DNA of 64,000 bases from Azospira sp. I13 (GTDB lineage Bacteria; Pseudomonadota; Gammaproteobacteria; Burkholderiales; Rhodocyclaceae), in assembly GCF_003112695.1 (NCBI RefSeq), contig NZ_BFBP01000024.1, forward strand, positions 1 to 64,000, given 5' to 3'. The position numbers and the translations under genes were made by a program. Below, in pieces: positions 62,673-64,000 of this stretch. How positions within the stretch are numbered: the first letter of the stretch is position 1; every line of letters begins with the position of its first letter. The notes under the pieces are model-generated. The model was not told where the DNA came from. It searched no databases and was given only the letters and a program-made list of their open reading frames with translations.

Positions 62673-64000
62673 ATGCATATTCACATCCTCGGTATCTGCG
62701 GCACCTTCATGGGGGGCATTGCCCTGCTGGCACGGGCTGCCGGCCATCGGGTGACCGGTTGCGACACTAACGTCTATCCACCCATGAGTACCCAGCTGGA
62801 AGCCCAGGGCATTGCCTTGACCGAGGGTTATGATGCCGACCAGATCGCCGTCAATCCCGACATTTTTGTGATCGGCAATGCCATTTCCCGTGGCAATCCC
62901 CTCTTGGAGGAGATATTGGACCGTGGATTGCCCTATGTCTCCGGCCCCCAGTGGCTGGCGGAACATGTGCTGCAGGGCAAGTGGGTGCTGGGGGTGGCGG
63001 GGACCCACGGCAAGACCACCACCAGCGCCATGCTAGCCTGGATTCTCGAGTCTGCCGGTCTCAAACCCGGCTTCCTTATCGGGGGGGTGCCGCAGAATTT
63101 CGGAGTTTCCGCCCGTCTCACCGACCTGCCGTTCTTCGTTATCGAAGCTGACGAATACGACACCGCATTCTGCGACAAACGCTCAAAATTCATTCATTAC
63201 CACCCGCGGACGGTGGTGTTGAACAATCTGGAGTTCGATCACGCAGATATTTTCAGAGATCTCGCGGCCATCGAGACGCAATTTCATCATTTGGTGCGTA
63301 CGCTCCCCCGCTCCGGCCTGGTGGTCGCCAATGCCCGGGAGGAAAGTTTGCAGCGGGTCATCGGGCGAGGCTGTTGGTCCGATCTGGCTTGGTTTGGTGG
63401 CGATACCTGGAATGCCCGAGGCGATGACGCGGATGGCTCCCTTGTCCTGCTGCACAACGGCGAGGAGGTGGGACGGACACGCTGGGGCCTGACGGGCGAA
63501 CACAATCGCCAGAACGCGGTAGCGGCTATCCTGGCGGCACGCCATGTGGGGGTTCGGGTGGAGGACGGCTTGCAGGCCCTGGCCAGCTTTCATAACGTCA
63601 AGCGGCGCATGGAAGTGAAGGGCACGGCGCGGGGGGTCACGGTGCTCGACGATTTTGCCCACCATCCCACCGCCATTACCGCCACGGTGGGGGGCTTGCG
63701 CCGCCAACTGGCCGGTGCCATCGCCCAGGGGGAGGGGCCTGGCCGTATCCTGGCCGTACTGGAGCCCCGTTCCAACACCATGAAACTCGGTGTGATGAAG
63801 GACCGCCTGGCCGACAGTCTCAAGGAAGCGGATCTGGTCTTCTGCTACACCAAGGATCTGGGCTGGGATGCGGCAGGGGCGCTGGCGCCCCTGGGTGAGC
63901 GGGCGCTGGCGCTGGATGACCTGGATTTGCTGGTATCCCGCATTGCCGCCGCTGCCCGGCCTGGTGACCGGGTGCTGGTGATGAGCAACGGCGGCTTTGG
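62673..64000 (+). CDS. mpl: UDP-N-acetylmuramate:L-alanyl-gamma-D-glutamyl-meso-diaminopimelate ligase (3' end outside the window)
   Basis: The open frame starts at ATG 62673 and runs to the window end, about 442 codons, so it is partial. Mur-ligase features: IHILGICGTFMGGIALLARA at the N-terminus, the ATP loop VLGVAGTHGKTTTSAMLAWI, VIEADEYDTAFCDKRSKFIH, and LNNLEFDHADIFRDLAAIET. Later LDDFAHHPTAITATVGGLRR and VLEPRSNTMKLGVMKDRL are in the C-terminal domain. Mpl recycles tripeptide from peptidoglycan by joining it to UDP-MurNAc. Confidence 0.95.
   Translation, partial: MHIHILGICGTFMGGIALLARAAGHRVTGCDTNVYPPMSTQLEAQGIALTEGYDADQIAVNPDIFVIGNAISRGNPLLEEILDRGLPYVSGPQWLAEHVLQGKWVLGVAGTHGKTTTSAMLAWILESAGLKPGFLIGGVPQNFGVSARLTDLPFFVIEADEYDTAFCDKRSKFIHYHPRTVVLNNLEFDHADIFRDLAAIETQFHHLVRTLPRSGLVVANAREESLQRVIGRGCWSDLAWFGGDTWNARGDDADGSLVLLHNGEEVGRTRWGLTGEHNRQNAVAAILAARHVGVRVEDGLQALASFHNVKRRMEVKGTARGVTVLDDFAHHPTAITATVGGLRRQLAGAIAQGEGPGRILAVLEPRSNTMKLGVMKDRLADSLKEADLVFCYTKDLGWDAAGALAPLGERALALDDLDLLVSRIAAAARPGDRVLVMSNGGF

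Overview
The window looks like chromosome of a GC-rich betaproteobacterium, most like the Rhodocyclales (Azospira/Dechlorosoma-type). This is inferred from gene neighbourhoods (pcm-rhodanese-tolC-waaA-waaC; aroQ-accB-accC-prmA-DUF3426; TlpA-mpl), from the EPS-type MarR regulator heading a polysaccharide locus, and from base composition. No rRNA, tRNA or CRISPR array was seen.

Region 1 (1-8.2 kb) is an accessory island of visibly lower GC. The left edge carries the end of an IS3-family insertion sequence that appears to have cut off the 5' end of a gene. Six genes on the minus strand, close-packed or overlapping apart from one 83-base gap, follow in transcription order: a sigma-region-4-like regulator, an unrecognised 188-aa protein, a large ImmA/IrrE protease - UvrD helicase - Fe-S nuclease fusion, a three-domain ubiquitin-like protein, a ThiF/E1-like adenylyltransferase with an N-terminal DUF6791-type domain, and a DUF6527 zinc protein. 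I read this as a bacterial ubiquitin-like conjugation module joined to a helicase-nuclease, probably a defence or DNA-damage system. It is the most interesting part of the window.

Region 2 (8.2-18.9 kb) has a TetR-controlled RND efflux adaptor and pump behind a strong palindromic operator, then pcm, rhodanese and a TolC-type outer-membrane channel. Next come waaA and waaC on the minus strand and a divergent LPS-core glycosyltransferase.

Region 3 (18.9-44.4 kb) is one large plus-strand surface-glycan locus. It holds an EPS-type MarR regulator, ManC, a PglK-like lipid-oligosaccharide flippase, and an apparently complete CMP-legionaminic acid pathway through GDP-sugars (PtmE, LegB, LegC, acetyltransferases, LegG, LegI, LegF). 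It also has Gmd/Fcl and a PerA-like aminotransferase (GDP-fucose and GDP-perosamine), several glycosyltransferases and acyltransferases, and a WecA/MraY-like initiating transferase. No Wzy polymerase or Wzx flippase was seen. Many neighbouring genes overlap by 1-14 bases, suggesting translational coupling. apaH and galE follow.

Region 4 (46-64 kb) is housekeeping: ornithine-lipid genes olsB-olsA, a SlyB-like lipoprotein, a PfkB kinase, uppP, two alpha/beta hydrolases, an RNase II-type nuclease, a TonB-like protein, bacteriohemerythrin, a GT4 glycosyltransferase, the aroQ-accBC-prmA-DUF3426 operon, a TlpA-like thioredoxin, a conserved hypothetical and the 5' part of mpl, which runs off the right edge.
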